From contig JAACPR010000006.1 in assembly GCA_009995365.1 (NCBI GenBank), positions 1 to 39,777 on the forward strand: 39,777 nucleotides of DNA, written 5' to 3'. Below are positions 31,340-39,777 of the stretch, piece by piece (within the stretch, counting starts at the first letter, position 1; every line of letters begins with the position of its first letter). The position numbers and the translations under genes are program-made. Source of the DNA: Candidatus Parcubacteria bacterium (GTDB taxonomy: Bacteria; Patescibacteriota; Minisyncoccia; Phycocordibacterales; JAACPR01). The notes under the pieces were generated by a model. That model was given only the letters and a program-made list of their open reading frames with translations, did no database searches and was not told where the DNA came from.

Positions 31340-33292
31340 CTATTCAACCACAATTTCGTGCTTATTAATAGTGCTACCGTTTGTTAAAACAGTATTTGGT
31401 AGCGGTCCCTGGATTTCTATTTGGGTATCTGTAAATGTATCCAGAGCAGTAAAAGTTAGATTTCTTAATAAGTTTGGCTTTTCACCGACCTGACTAATGC
31501 TTGGGAAAAGTGACACCTGGAATGAAATCTCTCGTGCGTTTGAATTTATTCCTGTTCCAGCCGGCATATTACCTATATTCCAAACTAGAGTCTTAGAATT
31601 TTCATCATACGAATACACCTCACTAGAAGGGCTAACTTTATTATTCCAAAAAACATACTGAGGGAGAACCGCCGTCATTCTAGCGTTATTTAAGTCATTT
31701 GAACTATTCGAAGCATTTAAGGTAACTGTGTAAGTTGTTTCTGTATCAACTTTTGGTGGTATAGGACCAATATTTTGAAATGGACCTGATTCTCTTAGTG
31801 TGAAAGATCTGACAGAAACATCTGACAATAATTTAATAACTTTTGTTGAAGTTTCTTTTATCTCTGTCTCTGAATTTGAACTGGAAACCCTCTTTCCGTT
31901 AACCATTAAATCAATTTTTACATCTGGATTTTTAACATTTAAATTAGACCTCAATAAATCTTTTATTCTAAAACTAAAATCAGTTCTGATTTCTTCTCTT
32001 GCATCTATCCGCTCTAGAGATGGAAAATTTTCAGAATTAAATATGAGTGTATTATCAGCTGAACGATAATACCCATCAGAAGCTCTAATTTCTGATTCAT
32101 CAAAAGCCACCCCATCAAATCTCAGTCTAATATCCAAATCATTAATAACATCATTTGTATTATTATTAAAAACTAAATCAGCTCTGATTCTCTCTCCGCC
32201 ATTTACAACGACTACCGGATCCGAATTACCATTAATACTTAGATTAAGTCCGACGAATGGTTTTTTGATAACCAAATCATGAATATAATTATTAAACACA
32301 ACCCCAATCTCTTCTGGATTTTCATCACTAACTAAACCAGTATTAAATCTAAATACACGCTCCTCTTCATCTTGCCCTGTAATTGTTCCTCTGATTTTTA
32401 TTTCTTTCTTTTCATTTGGCGATAAGGAATCTATAACCCAAATATTATTTGAATAAGTAGGGTCTACGCTAGATTTTATAAAATTAAAACCAAATGGGTA
32501 TCTAGTTGTAACCATCAAGTTTTTTATTTCCGATGTAGAATTAGAAGTAACAGTCGCAACAAATTCAACTTCCTGACCAGAAGAAACTTCTTCTAAAGCA
32601 GAGACAGAAATTCTAGCTGGTGCAGCATTCAAAATAATACTAAATTTTTTCTCTTTACTGAAAATAGCGTTTGAGCCATCAACTTGATATTCAATTTTAA
32701 CTGATATTTCTTTGTTATCTCCTTCATCACCAAATAAAACAGCTTCTGCAGTCTCTCTAGTCAAAGTCCCTGGCTCTACGTCGTCTATCCTCTCCACAAC
32801 CCTATTTACCGGATCAACTAAATTTTCTGATGATTTTGTTCCAGACGGCCAATTAATAATCAAATCAACATCTTTTAGAGCAACAGGATTATTATTTTGA
32901 ATAATTAAATCTAGAGATAAATTTTCTCCTGCCCCAACAGATACGGGTCCTGAAATTGTGATATCAACATCGTTTGCTGATATTGTTTGAGTCCCCCCAA
33001 AAAATACATAACCCGCATAAGAAATAGAAGCTAAAAAGAAAATAAAAGCCAAGATCATCGTATAGCCAAAAAAACCAATTCTCTTTTTCTTTTTTTCATC
33101 AATAAAATCAGAAAAATCTTTGTATTCGGATTCTTTTTTTGATTTATCTTCCCAATCCGTATTTAAATTATAATTTTTATTATCCAAACTATGCCTTTTT
33201 GTTTTTTCTTGAACAAAATTTTTTTCGTAAAGTTTTTTCTGTATTTTCTCTAGACGAGTTTTGTCTTTATTATTGAAATCATTCATTTGCAT
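31340..33292 (-). CDS. Large membrane-anchored protein with repeated beta domains
   Basis: 650 aa. The first 70 residues are polar and charged and face the cytoplasm. One membrane helix spans about 74-98. The rest is exported and built from several immunoglobulin-like units of the DUF11/CARDB type (ISGPVSVGAGENLSLDLIIQ, ARISVSALEEVSSGQEVEF, TETTYTVTLNASNSSNDLNNA in parts). Each has alternating NN, VD and DL strands. There is no catalytic motif. It may link the cell membrane to the envelope or surface layer. Function is unknown to me. It sits 24 nt after recO in the housekeeping run. Confidence 0.6.
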   Translation of the reverse strand: MQMNDFNNKDKTRLEKIQKKLYEKNFVQEKTKRHSLDNKNYNLNTDWEDKSKKESEYKDFSDFIDEKKKKRIGFFGYTMILAFIFFLASISYAGYVFFGGTQTISANDVDITISGPVSVGAGENLSLDLIIQNNNPVALKDVDLIINWPSGTKSSENLVDPVNRVVERIDDVEPGTLTRETAEAVLFGDEGDNKEISVKIEYQVDGSNAIFSKEKKFSIILNAAPARISVSALEEVSSGQEVEFVATVTSNSTSEIKNLMVTTRYPFGFNFIKSSVDPTYSNNIWVIDSLSPNEKKEIKIRGTITGQDEEERVFRFNTGLVSDENPEEIGVVFNNYIHDLVIKKPFVGLNLSINGNSDPVVVVNGGERIRADLVFNNNTNDVINDLDIRLRFDGVAFDESEIRASDGYYRSADNTLIFNSENFPSLERIDAREEIRTDFSFRIKDLLRSNLNVKNPDVKIDLMVNGKRVSSSNSETEIKETSTKVIKLLSDVSVRSFTLRESGPFQNIGPIPPKVDTETTYTVTLNASNSSNDLNNARMTAVLPQYVFWNNKVSPSSEVYSYDENSKTLVWNIGNMPAGTGINSNAREISFQVSLFPSISQVGEKPNLLRNLTFTALDTFTDTQIEIQGPLPNTVLTNGSTINKHEIVVE

Positions 33293-33316
33293 TTTATTAT
33301 AACAAATTTATTCAAA

Positions 33317-33913
33317 TTACAGACCCGAACTTTTGATTGAATGGTTGATAATTCTATTAATCTTTTTGCGATCATCTTGATCGATGCGATTGATAAGATT
33401 CAAATCGAGTTTTTCCATATTAAATTCATCATCAATAAAATTACCTTCGCTGATGTAGCCTAGAATATCTAGAATTTGATAAACAAAAACTGATTCAAAA
33501 TTACTAATTTGATCTTCATGTAATATTTGTTTTTGATTTTTAATCGCAAATTCTACAAATTCCAAAACTAAATCAAATAAATCGTCCTCTGACTCCCCTA
33601 AAACAAGTCTTTCTATTAAATTAAAAGTTCTAACAATAGATTTGAAAAGTTTCTGGTTTTCGATTTTAGACGGGATGAAATAAATAATTTGAGCGTTAGT
33701 TAATCGCCATCCTGTTCTCCCCTTCACCAGCGCAACATCAGAAACCGAAAAATCCTGAATCGATTGTCGAAGTTTTGATTCAATTTTTCGAGTTCCTTGT
33801 CCGATTACTCGAATCAGCCCGAAATCTTGAGTTAACAAAATTAGTTGCTTATCAGCTTCCTTGATTGGCTGACTGTTCAAAATAATTGCCCGAGTTTTGT
33901 AGATGTGGTGCAT
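33317..33913 (-). CDS. recO: DNA repair protein RecO
   Basis: 198 aa. The N-terminal OB fold is typical: HHIYKTRAIILNSQPIKEADK, LTQDFGLIRVIGQGTRK, and SVSDVALVKGR. The helical part follows, with FVYQILDILGY. It loads RecA on SSB-coated DNA. It is about 40 residues shorter than the usual RecO; the zinc cysteines and C-terminal end are lacking. It starts 6 nt after ileS. Length and the missing zinc site make it a reduced form, but no break in frame is seen. Confidence 0.88.
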   Translation of the reverse strand: MHHIYKTRAIILNSQPIKEADKQLILLTQDFGLIRVIGQGTRKIESKLRQSIQDFSVSDVALVKGRTGWRLTNAQIIYFIPSKIENQKLFKSIVRTFNLIERLVLGESEDDLFDLVLEFVEFAIKNQKQILHEDQISNFESVFVYQILDILGYISEGNFIDDEFNMEKLDLNLINRIDQDDRKKINRIINHSIKSSGL

Positions 33914-33919
33914 TGTCTT

Positions 33920-36900
33920 TTACCGATTGATCTTCACAACAAACTTCATATTATCAATATCGATATCTTTTCCGTCGTCAATCATGTCAGCGAAATCTAG
34001 TTCACTAGAATTTGTAATTTTTTGGATGTATTTTGCAAATTGCTTTATTAATTCTGGCTTGTCAGTTTTGATTTTTATACGAATTTTGTCACCCGGATTT
34101 AATTTTATTTCCTTACGATAATTTTGAATAAAACGGACAAGCTCACGGACATTTCCCTCTTGGCGTAGCTCTGGTGTAATTTCTGTATCCAACTTTATCT
34201 CTCTCTCTTTTAGACTCTCATCAAAAACAACTTCTTTAACGTTTATTTCATCAGCAACAATACTCTTCATTTGCTCATCAAGCTCTACACCGATTGAAAC
34301 TTTTTGGAGAGGTTGGCGAACTTTTATTCCAGCTTTATCACGCGCTTCTAGTGAGTTAGCTACGACGATGCGAACTTTTTTCATTTTTTCCAAGACATCA
34401 TCATCTGGTTTTTGGAAAGCTGTCCAAGATTCCAAGTGAACGGACTTTTCATCATTTTTAAAATTAAAGCCAGTCATTTTTTGATAAACAGTTTCAGACA
34501 AGAAAGGCATAAACGGTGCAGACATCTTTGCGAACTCTAAAATCACAAAAGACAATGTCGCTAAAGCGCTCTCTTTGTCTTGAAGTTTTTCTTTGTTCAA
34601 TTGCTCCCCCTTGAATCTATCTCTCGAACGACGCAAATACCATGTAGATAAATCATCAACAAAATCAAAGAAAGGTCTACAAGCTGAATCAAGCTTGTAA
34701 CTTTCCAAATTCTCGGTAGTTTCTTTCAAAGTCTCGTCGAAACGAGCCAAAATCCACTTATCCAAAACATTTTCTGAATCAGGACGATCAAAATTTTCGA
34801 CTGGTGAATTTTCATCTGGCAATTCTGGATCCTTATCAAAAATTGAATCTTTATAAAGGTCGTAGAAAGAGATGACATTTATAAATCTTTGAATGATTTT
34901 CTTTTGAACTTCGTCGACCCCTTTTTCGGTAAAGCTTAGTGGCTCCGCCTGAACAAGTGGAGAAGAAATCAAATAGTAACGCATCGCATCAGCACTATAT
35001 TTGTCGATTATCAACATTGGATCTGGATAGTTATTCATACTCTTTGACATTTTCTGACCGTCTTCAGCCAGGACAAGTCCATTTGCTATAACATTTTTAT
35101 AAGGAGCCTTTCCAAATAAAGCAGTATTAAGAGCAAGCAAAGTATAGAACCAGCCACGAGTTTGATCTAATCCTTCGGCAATGAAATCAGCCGGGAATCT
35201 CTGTGAAGATTTCAAAAATCCGCCCGGTGACATTTTCTTTTCGGGATTTTTCTCAAAAGGATAATGAGGAACAGTAAAAGGCATTGAGCCGGAATCAACC
35301 CAGCCATCAAAAATGTCTTGGATTCGATGCATTTCTTTTCCATTTTTATCGAAAGTAATTTCATCAATATATGGACGATGCAGGTCTAGAATATAATCAT
35401 CGTCATGAGGTAATTCAGCAAAATCATATTTTGCAAAATGTCCTGTTGGAACAAAGTCATGTTCGTATTCTTTTAAATCTGCCATCTTTTGATTATCTAG
35501 TCCGTCCTTAACAGCCATAAAAGCCCAAGCAGGATATTCGTGAGTTATAATCAAAATGTTTTTATTCTGATATTTTGAATTAACATCATAAATAAAGTCT
35601 CCAATCCTGCGACGAATATCAGCAATCGTTTCCCCACCCTCTGGAGCAATTTCAAATTTATCTAAAATGTTTTCAAAAAGTTTTCTATATTCATCGACAC
35701 TTTGACCATTTAAAACGCCAGTTTGAGTTTCAGTAATTCTTTCATCAACAATAATATCTTTTTCATTGAAGCCAATTTTTTGAGCAACAATTTCTGCTGT
35801 CTTTTTAGTCCTGAATAATGGAGAACAGAAAATCACATCAATATTTTTATCTTTCAGATTTTCCCCCATGTCTTCTGCTTGCCTTATTCCTGTTTCGGTT
35901 AAGTTTGAAATGACACTATCGTCAGCATTCAAAAAATGTTTGACGTTGTGATCAGCTTCTCCGTGACGAGCCAAGAAATAATTATTGGTAGACTTGGTTC
36001 TTTTTTTGATATCTCCGATTGAACCCAAGACTTCTACCTCAGAGCCGTCTTCTGATTTCCAAATTGGAATCGGAGTTCCCCAAAAGCGAGAGCGAGAAAC
36101 ACCCCAATCCTTTGAGTTTTTCAGCCAATTACCAAATCTCTTTTGACCAACCGCCTCTGGCACCCAATTAATTTTGTCATTAAGTGAAGACATTTTATCT
36201 TTGAAATCTGTCACTTTAATAAACCAAGATGAAAGAGCGTAGTTAAGAAGTGGGGCTTTTGTTCTATCGCAATGAGGATAGCTGTGAGTATATTTTTTCT
36301 TTGCAAAAAGTTTTCCTGTTGGAGCCAACAATTTCAAAACTTCAATATCAGTTTCTTGATGCTTGTTTGGTTCTTCGTCAGTTGCTTTTGGTTTAGCTTG
36401 GCGACCGACAAGTTCTGGAATATCTTCTTTGATTGAGCCATCAATATTTACATGTTGAACAAATGGCAGTTTTTCTTTTTGTCCAAGCACAAGGTCATCT
36501 TCACCGAAAGCGGGTGCAATGTGCACGATTCCAGTTCCATCTTCGGTGGTAACAAAATCAGCAGAATAAACTTTCCAACCATTTTGATGATTTTCTAATT
36601 CGGTTTGTTTTGAATAATGATCGAAAGCTGACTCATAGGCAAGTCCTACTAAATCTGCGCCAGAGATTTCTTCGATAATTTCATGTTCATAATTTTCGAA
36701 AACTTCTTCGGTTCGGTCTTTTGCGACAATCACTAAATCTTGTGCCTTTTCGTCATCAGAATTTTGATTGTTCGAATTTTTTGCAGAAACTTTTGCTTTT
36801 ACATAAGTAATTTCTGGATTAACTGCCAAAGCAACATTTCCAAACAAAGTCCATGGAGTTGTCGTCCACGCAATCAAGCTCGTTGGTTTATCGGTTTCTT

Positions 36901-37648
36901 TTTGTCCAACTTTGTCGCGCAATTGAAACTTTACATAAATAGAGATGTCGGTAATTTCTTTGTAGTTTTGGTTCACTTCGAAATTTGAAAGCGGTGTCTC
37001 GAGTGCAGGTGAGATATGCATTGAGCGAAAATTTTCATAAACAAGTCCCTTGTCATGAAGCCTTTTGAATCCCCACCAAACAGATTCCATGAAATTATTA
37101 TCCATGGTTGTATATTGATCTTCCATATCAACCCAGCGACCTGTTCTCGGGATTACTTCTTTCCAATCGGCGTCATAGCGAAAGACGCTCGCCTTGGCTG
37201 CTTTGTTGAAATTTTTAATACCGAAAGCTTCGATATCTTTTTTAGTATTTAAATTATTTTCTTTTTGAATAAGGCTTTCGATTGGAAGCCCGTGACAGTC
37301 CCACCCCCAACGACGCTCTACATGATAGCCTTGCATAGTTTTATATCGAGGAATTACATCTTTGATTGTTCCAGCCAATATGTGCCCATAGTGAGGCTTG
37401 CCCGTTGCAAAAGGAGGACCATCATAAAAAACGAATTCTCCCTGCGGCGATTCTTTGTTTAAAGATTTTTTAAAAGTTTCGTTATTTTGCCAAAAGCGAA
37501 GAACCCGCTCTTCTGCCTCGGCGTTTTGTGATTTAGTTTGTAAATTTTGTGCTGAATCTGTGGCAGAGTTTTGAGCCTGCGACTTTTGTTGAGCAATTTG
37601 CTCGGTTTTAGGTGAGAAATCAGCATCACCTTTTTTATCGTCAGTCAT
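33920..37648 (-). CDS. ileS: Isoleucyl-tRNA synthetase with inserted histidine-phosphatase domain
   Basis: 1242 aa. The class I core is complete: HIGH-type PHYGHI (85-90), editing domain about 200-410 with the WTTTPWTL segment, and KMSKS (866-870, EDGQKMSKSMNNYP). The anticodon-binding domain follows. Between GSIGDIKKR (about 542-550) and LHRPYIDEI (about 756) there is normally a short linker; here about 190 residues form a histidine phosphatase (phosphoglycerate mutase-like). It has FLARHGEADHN at 558-568 and the second histidine in ITHEYP (703), with FCSPLFRTKKTAE between. The N-terminal 45 residues are Gln- and Ser-rich. TGC-TAAGAT (37658-37666) is a likely extended -10, 9 nt before the ATG. 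Confidence 0.95.
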   Translation of the reverse strand: MTDDKKGDADFSPKTEQIAQQKSQAQNSATDSAQNLQTKSQNAEAEERVLRFWQNNETFKKSLNKESPQGEFVFYDGPPFATGKPHYGHILAGTIKDVIPRYKTMQGYHVERRWGWDCHGLPIESLIQKENNLNTKKDIEAFGIKNFNKAAKASVFRYDADWKEVIPRTGRWVDMEDQYTTMDNNFMESVWWGFKRLHDKGLVYENFRSMHISPALETPLSNFEVNQNYKEITDISIYVKFQLRDKVGQKETDKPTSLIAWTTTPWTLFGNVALAVNPEITYVKAKVSAKNSNNQNSDDEKAQDLVIVAKDRTEEVFENYEHEIIEEISGADLVGLAYESAFDHYSKQTELENHQNGWKVYSADFVTTEDGTGIVHIAPAFGEDDLVLGQKEKLPFVQHVNIDGSIKEDIPELVGRQAKPKATDEEPNKHQETDIEVLKLLAPTGKLFAKKKYTHSYPHCDRTKAPLLNYALSSWFIKVTDFKDKMSSLNDKINWVPEAVGQKRFGNWLKNSKDWGVSRSRFWGTPIPIWKSEDGSEVEVLGSIGDIKKRTKSTNNYFLARHGEADHNVKHFLNADDSVISNLTETGIRQAEDMGENLKDKNIDVIFCSPLFRTKKTAEIVAQKIGFNEKDIIVDERITETQTGVLNGQSVDEYRKLFENILDKFEIAPEGGETIADIRRRIGDFIYDVNSKYQNKNILIITHEYPAWAFMAVKDGLDNQKMADLKEYEHDFVPTGHFAKYDFAELPHDDDYILDLHRPYIDEITFDKNGKEMHRIQDIFDGWVDSGSMPFTVPHYPFEKNPEKKMSPGGFLKSSQRFPADFIAEGLDQTRGWFYTLLALNTALFGKAPYKNVIANGLVLAEDGQKMSKSMNNYPDPMLIIDKYSADAMRYYLISSPLVQAEPLSFTEKGVDEVQKKIIQRFINVISFYDLYKDSIFDKDPELPDENSPVENFDRPDSENVLDKWILARFDETLKETTENLESYKLDSACRPFFDFVDDLSTWYLRRSRDRFKGEQLNKEKLQDKESALATLSFVILEFAKMSAPFMPFLSETVYQKMTGFNFKNDEKSVHLESWTAFQKPDDDVLEKMKKVRIVVANSLEARDKAGIKVRQPLQKVSIGVELDEQMKSIVADEINVKEVVFDESLKEREIKLDTEITPELRQEGNVRELVRFIQNYRKEIKLNPGDKIRIKIKTDKPELIKQFAKYIQKITNSSELDFADMIDDGKDIDIDNMKFVVKINR
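35414..35989 (-). other. Histidine-phosphatase domain within ileS
   Basis: Residues about 554-745 of the synthetase. RHG (561-563) supplies the phospho-accepting His, and His703 matches the second catalytic His. Arg, Ser and Pro of FCSPLFRTKKTA and the Glu in ITETQTGVLNG fit the family. It is flanked by normal synthetase sequence on both sides in one reading frame. Confidence 0.9.
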
Positions 37649-37657
37649 AATAGTGTT

Positions 37658-37666
37658 ATCTTAGCA
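37658..37666 (-). promoter_or_regulatory. Extended -10 promoter of ileS
   Basis: TGC-TAAGAT on the minus strand, 9 nt before the start codon; probable leaderless transcript of the ileS-recO-anchored protein-glyS run. Confidence 0.55.
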
Positions 37667-37708
37667 CTTTTTTTGTTTTTTTGAAGTAAATAAATGAAGT
37701 AAGAAAAA

Positions 37709-37733
37709 AGCCGCGCACTTGATGTGCGCGGCT
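37709..37733 (-). terminator. Terminator of the exported-protein gene
   Basis: AGCCGCGCAC (37709-37718) and GTGCGCGGCT (37724-37733) form a perfect 10-bp stem. On the minus strand a T-run follows. Confidence 0.9.
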
Positions 37734-37754
37734 GAAATGTGCTGATATGAAAAC

Positions 37755-38807
37755 TTAGCCTTTGCCGGGAGGCGAATTCCACCCCGACTCTTCGAGGACT
37801 TCATACTCGAGTCGGAGATAGTATTCTCCTGGCTCAAGTTCAACCTTTAGGCCGTCATCTTTGTAGAAAACTTCTTCTTCGAAGCTGTCTCCTACTTTTT
37901 CCAGCCATCCTCGTTCTGGGGTGTGAACACTAACCAAATTAGGAGAACCTTTTAAGTTTTGATAAAGATAAGATTCCACCTTGAATGTAGTCGTCTCAGT
38001 CACCTTTAGGTAGTAAACCGGCGCAGTTCTCCGAACTCCGCTTTCGGTATACTCTGATGTATACCATTGGTCATATCGTCCACCACCATTGAGAGTCATT
38101 TCGCGATAGTTATCAATGGAAACCGATTTTTCTACCACGAAATCTTTTTCGGTTAGTCGATTTCCTGATTCTAGGTCGTAATTAAACTCTTGACCTTTTG
38201 AATCAATGAAAACGATTTCACCAAATTCGCCAGCATGTCGAGTTGGGAAATAAAATTCACCCATATGATGACCAACTTTTGTGGTCTGGGTGACATTCCC
38301 CCACTCATCACGAATGCGGATTTCAACATCTTCCACATCTCCTGGAGCATCTGGAATCGGCATTTTGATATTCTCTTGCAGAACAAGAGTAACCGGAACC
38401 AATTCGAAACTCCAAGAACCGTCATCATTTTTCGTAAGCTCAATTTTTTTTGAGCTTCCAGAAAAATAGGCAGTGTCATTGGACCCTCTAAGATAGACAT
38501 GGACCGTGATTTCCTCGTCTTCAGGACGAAGAGTCTCGACGTTGATTTCGTGGCTCATAATATCTTTAACGATTCCCTCAGGGCTTTCGCCCGAAAAGGT
38601 CCTTTCAATGTTGTCTCCATATTTTACGGAAACGAACATGTATCCCTGAGTCACCCGCTTGAGAGCATACTGTTTGATAGCTCCTTTAGAGTATGTCGGG
38701 ACCGACAGATCTTCAAAGGCCTCACCATCAACCGGCATGGCTGATAGAGAAACACTGATGAAAAGTGTAGCAACAAGGGCTACGAGAATTTGAAATGTGT
38801 TTTTCAT
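37755..38807 (-). CDS. Exported protein of unknown function
   Basis: 350 aa. A signal peptide (1-23, LVALVATLFISVSLSA) is followed by beta-rich sequence. About 100-200 resembles repeated strands (ITVHVYLRGSNDTAYFSGSS, WSFELVPVTLVLQENIKMP), and a C-terminal half has VYYLKVTETTTFKVESYLY and GEYYLRLEYEV, like a carbohydrate-binding or pre-peptidase sandwich. No catalytic residues recognised. Strong ribosome site AGAAAGGAAAAA before ATG. The G+C content looks higher than in neighbours, which may mark transfer. Confidence 0.6.
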   Translation of the reverse strand: MKNTFQILVALVATLFISVSLSAMPVDGEAFEDLSVPTYSKGAIKQYALKRVTQGYMFVSVKYGDNIERTFSGESPEGIVKDIMSHEINVETLRPEDEEITVHVYLRGSNDTAYFSGSSKKIELTKNDDGSWSFELVPVTLVLQENIKMPIPDAPGDVEDVEIRIRDEWGNVTQTTKVGHHMGEFYFPTRHAGEFGEIVFIDSKGQEFNYDLESGNRLTEKDFVVEKSVSIDNYREMTLNGGGRYDQWYTSEYTESGVRRTAPVYYLKVTETTTFKVESYLYQNLKGSPNLVSVHTPERGWLEKVGDSFEEEVFYKDDGLKVELEPGEYYLRLEYEVLEESGWNSPPGKG

Positions 38808-38842
38808 TTTTTCCTTTCTTTTGTTTTTGTTTGATTTGAGAA

Positions 38843-39067
38843 TTATTCAATAGAAAGAGAAACTTTCCCTTTCACGAGCGTTGTTTGTTTTTTGGAAGCC
38901 TCACCAGTTTCAGATGAGACCTCTTTGATTTCCTCAATCGAGGAAAGTGAATTCGACGCAGGTAATTCTTTTACACCTGAATTATCGGAATGCTGAAACA
39001 AAAAAGTTCCAACAATAGCAAACGAAACGACTAAAAAGCCGACGAGTATGTATTTTTGTGTTTTCAT
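38843..39067 (-). CDS. Small single-pass exported protein, 74 aa
   Basis: One hydrophobic helix (about residues 7-25, ILVGFLVVSFAIVGTFLF) precedes a Ser/Glu-rich tail without cysteines. Probably anchored in the membrane with the tail outside. Unknown function. TACAAT (39073-39078) lies 5 nt before the ATG. It precedes the exported protein by 35 nt and may be its partner, though that gene has its own ribosome site. Confidence 0.5.
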   Translation of the reverse strand: MKTQKYILVGFLVVSFAIVGTFLFQHSDNSGVKELPASNSLSSIEEIKEVSSETGEASKKQTTLVKGKVSLSIE

Positions 39068-39083
39068 ATTCTATTGTAAAAAA

Positions 39084-39103
39084 GATGCCCAGAATTAGGC
39101 ATC
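39084..39103 (-). terminator. Terminator downstream of argS
   Basis: On the minus strand GATGCC (39098-39103) pairs with GGCATC (39084-39089), and six Ts follow at 39078-39083. Confidence 0.75.
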
Positions 39104-39116
39104 CCATCCACCTATA

Positions 39117-39144
39117 ATAATATCACGAATATACCAAAAGTCAA
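39117..39144 (-). promoter_or_regulatory. Promoter between argS and its terminator
   Basis: TTGACT (39139-39144), 16 bp, TATTAT (39117-39122). Transcripts from here would meet the terminator after about 30 nt before reaching the small exported protein. Confidence 0.55.
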
Positions 39145-39166
39145 CCTTACGCGCGTTTCACCTCCT

Positions 39167-39777
39167 CTACATCCTCTCCGGCACGCGAATTCCTAAAACT
39201 TTCAAAGCGTTGGCGATTGTATACTTCACAGCTTTGGCTAATGCGACTTTATACTCTTGGTTTTCAGAGTCATCTAAAATTTGAGTTGAAGCATAATAAG
39301 AATTAAACTCCCCTGCTAAATCAGTAACAAAAGTTACGATTTGCTGAGGCGCAACTTCTTCGTATGCTTTTTCGACAACTTCCGGAAAGCGATAAATTTT
39401 CTTTTCCAACACAGATTGACCAAATTTAAAATCATCACTACCCTCTGCAGAAAAATCACGAACAGAACCATCTTCGTTTCTCAAAATATCTACCGGCTTG
39501 ATTCCCTGCTTGCCCGCTTTATCTACAACTGACTTCGCTCGACTATAAGTGTATTGTAGATAAGGACCAGAATCTCCTTCAAAAGAAACAGAATTTTCAG
39601 GATCAAAAATAATATCTCGCCCAAGCGCATTTTTAAGAATTGAATATTTAATAGCCCCAATCGCTACATCGACTTTTACCTTTTTCGATTCATCCTCATC
39701 AAAATCACGATCAGCAATTTTCTCCTCGACCAGTTTTTCCATATCATTAATCAGTGATTCGCCAGTAATAACATTCC
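39167..39777 (-). CDS. argS: Arginyl-tRNA synthetase, C-terminal part (gene continues past the window)
   Basis: The open frame reaches the right edge (VITGESLINDMEKLVEE in the first visible part), so the N-terminus is outside. It contains SFEGDSGPYLQYTYSRAKSV, the characteristic stretch before the DALR anticodon-binding domain, then FPEVVEKAYEEVAPQQIVTF, DLAGEFNSYYAST and a C-terminal VLGIRVPERM, the standard ArgRS ending. It charges tRNA-Arg. A terminator follows at 39084. Confidence 0.93.
   Translation of the reverse strand, partial: NVITGESLINDMEKLVEEKIADRDFDEDESKKVKVDVAIGAIKYSILKNALGRDIIFDPENSVSFEGDSGPYLQYTYSRAKSVVDKAGKQGIKPVDILRNEDGSVRDFSAEGSDDFKFGQSVLEKKIYRFPEVVEKAYEEVAPQQIVTFVTDLAGEFNSYYASTQILDDSENQEYKVALAKAVKYTIANALKVLGIRVPERM

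Noticed and set aside
37661-37843. 60-aa minus-strand frame between ileS and the exported protein gene
   Set aside because: It overlaps the end of the exported-protein gene in another frame and runs through a perfect terminator hairpin.

Overview
The window looks like a chromosomal piece of a Candidate Phyla Radiation (Patescibacteria) bacterium, most likely of the Parcubacteria type. The reasons are low G+C, very short intergenic gaps, secreted LTD/PKD and S-layer-like proteins, a bS6 with a long acidic tail, many toxin-antitoxin (TA) modules, and several genes whose -10 box sits only 5-10 nt before the start codon. The code is standard (TGA is used as stop). I ran no database search; family calls rest on motifs I recognise.

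Layout. 1-1064: 5' part of a 23S rRNA gene (minus) with its own promoter and structured leader, and no 16S gene in front of it. 1226-4149: membrane channel-like protein, wHTH regulator, a 28-aa membrane microprotein, secreted LTD/PKD protein. 4150-7020: an array of four PemK/MazF-like toxin genes and one NYN nuclease gene, all on the minus strand. Each is paired with a short plus-strand transcription unit (strong promoter, hairpin with a GAAA loop or long terminator stem) that converges on its 3' end. No protein antitoxin is visible. 7191-9173: abundant-type surface protein with a long leader. 9929-10765: wHTH regulator with an unusual 8-mer cluster. 11023-11561: RelB/RelE-like TA pair. 11616-16069: ftsK, an anchored Ig-like protein, recA, efp. 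16161-18827: unknown gene, then the rpsF-ssb-rpsR block split by a HicA-type TA pair. 18944-24508: glycan cluster (three plus-strand glycosyltransferases, one with an internal stop codon, a sulfotransferase, and a minus-strand propeller enzyme plus another glycosyltransferase). 24531-37648: minus-strand housekeeping block of tatD, metG, AI-2E-type permease, M16 protease, another TA pair, glyS, a large anchored protein, recO and ileS. ileS carries an inserted histidine-phosphatase domain. 37755-39067: two exported proteins. 39167-end: 3' part of argS.

The main candidate for something new is the toxin array. Five blocks share a promoter region built from AT-rich heptamers repeated every 11 bp, ending 6 bp before a TTGACA box with a 16-bp spacer. 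The last two heptamers, with the same spacing, also precede the promoters of all three conventional TA operons and of ssb. I propose that the short plus-strand RNAs are the antitoxin or regulatory partners of the PemK-like toxins. This is inference from layout and has not been tested.

I saw no tRNA gene, CRISPR array, transposase or integrase in the window.
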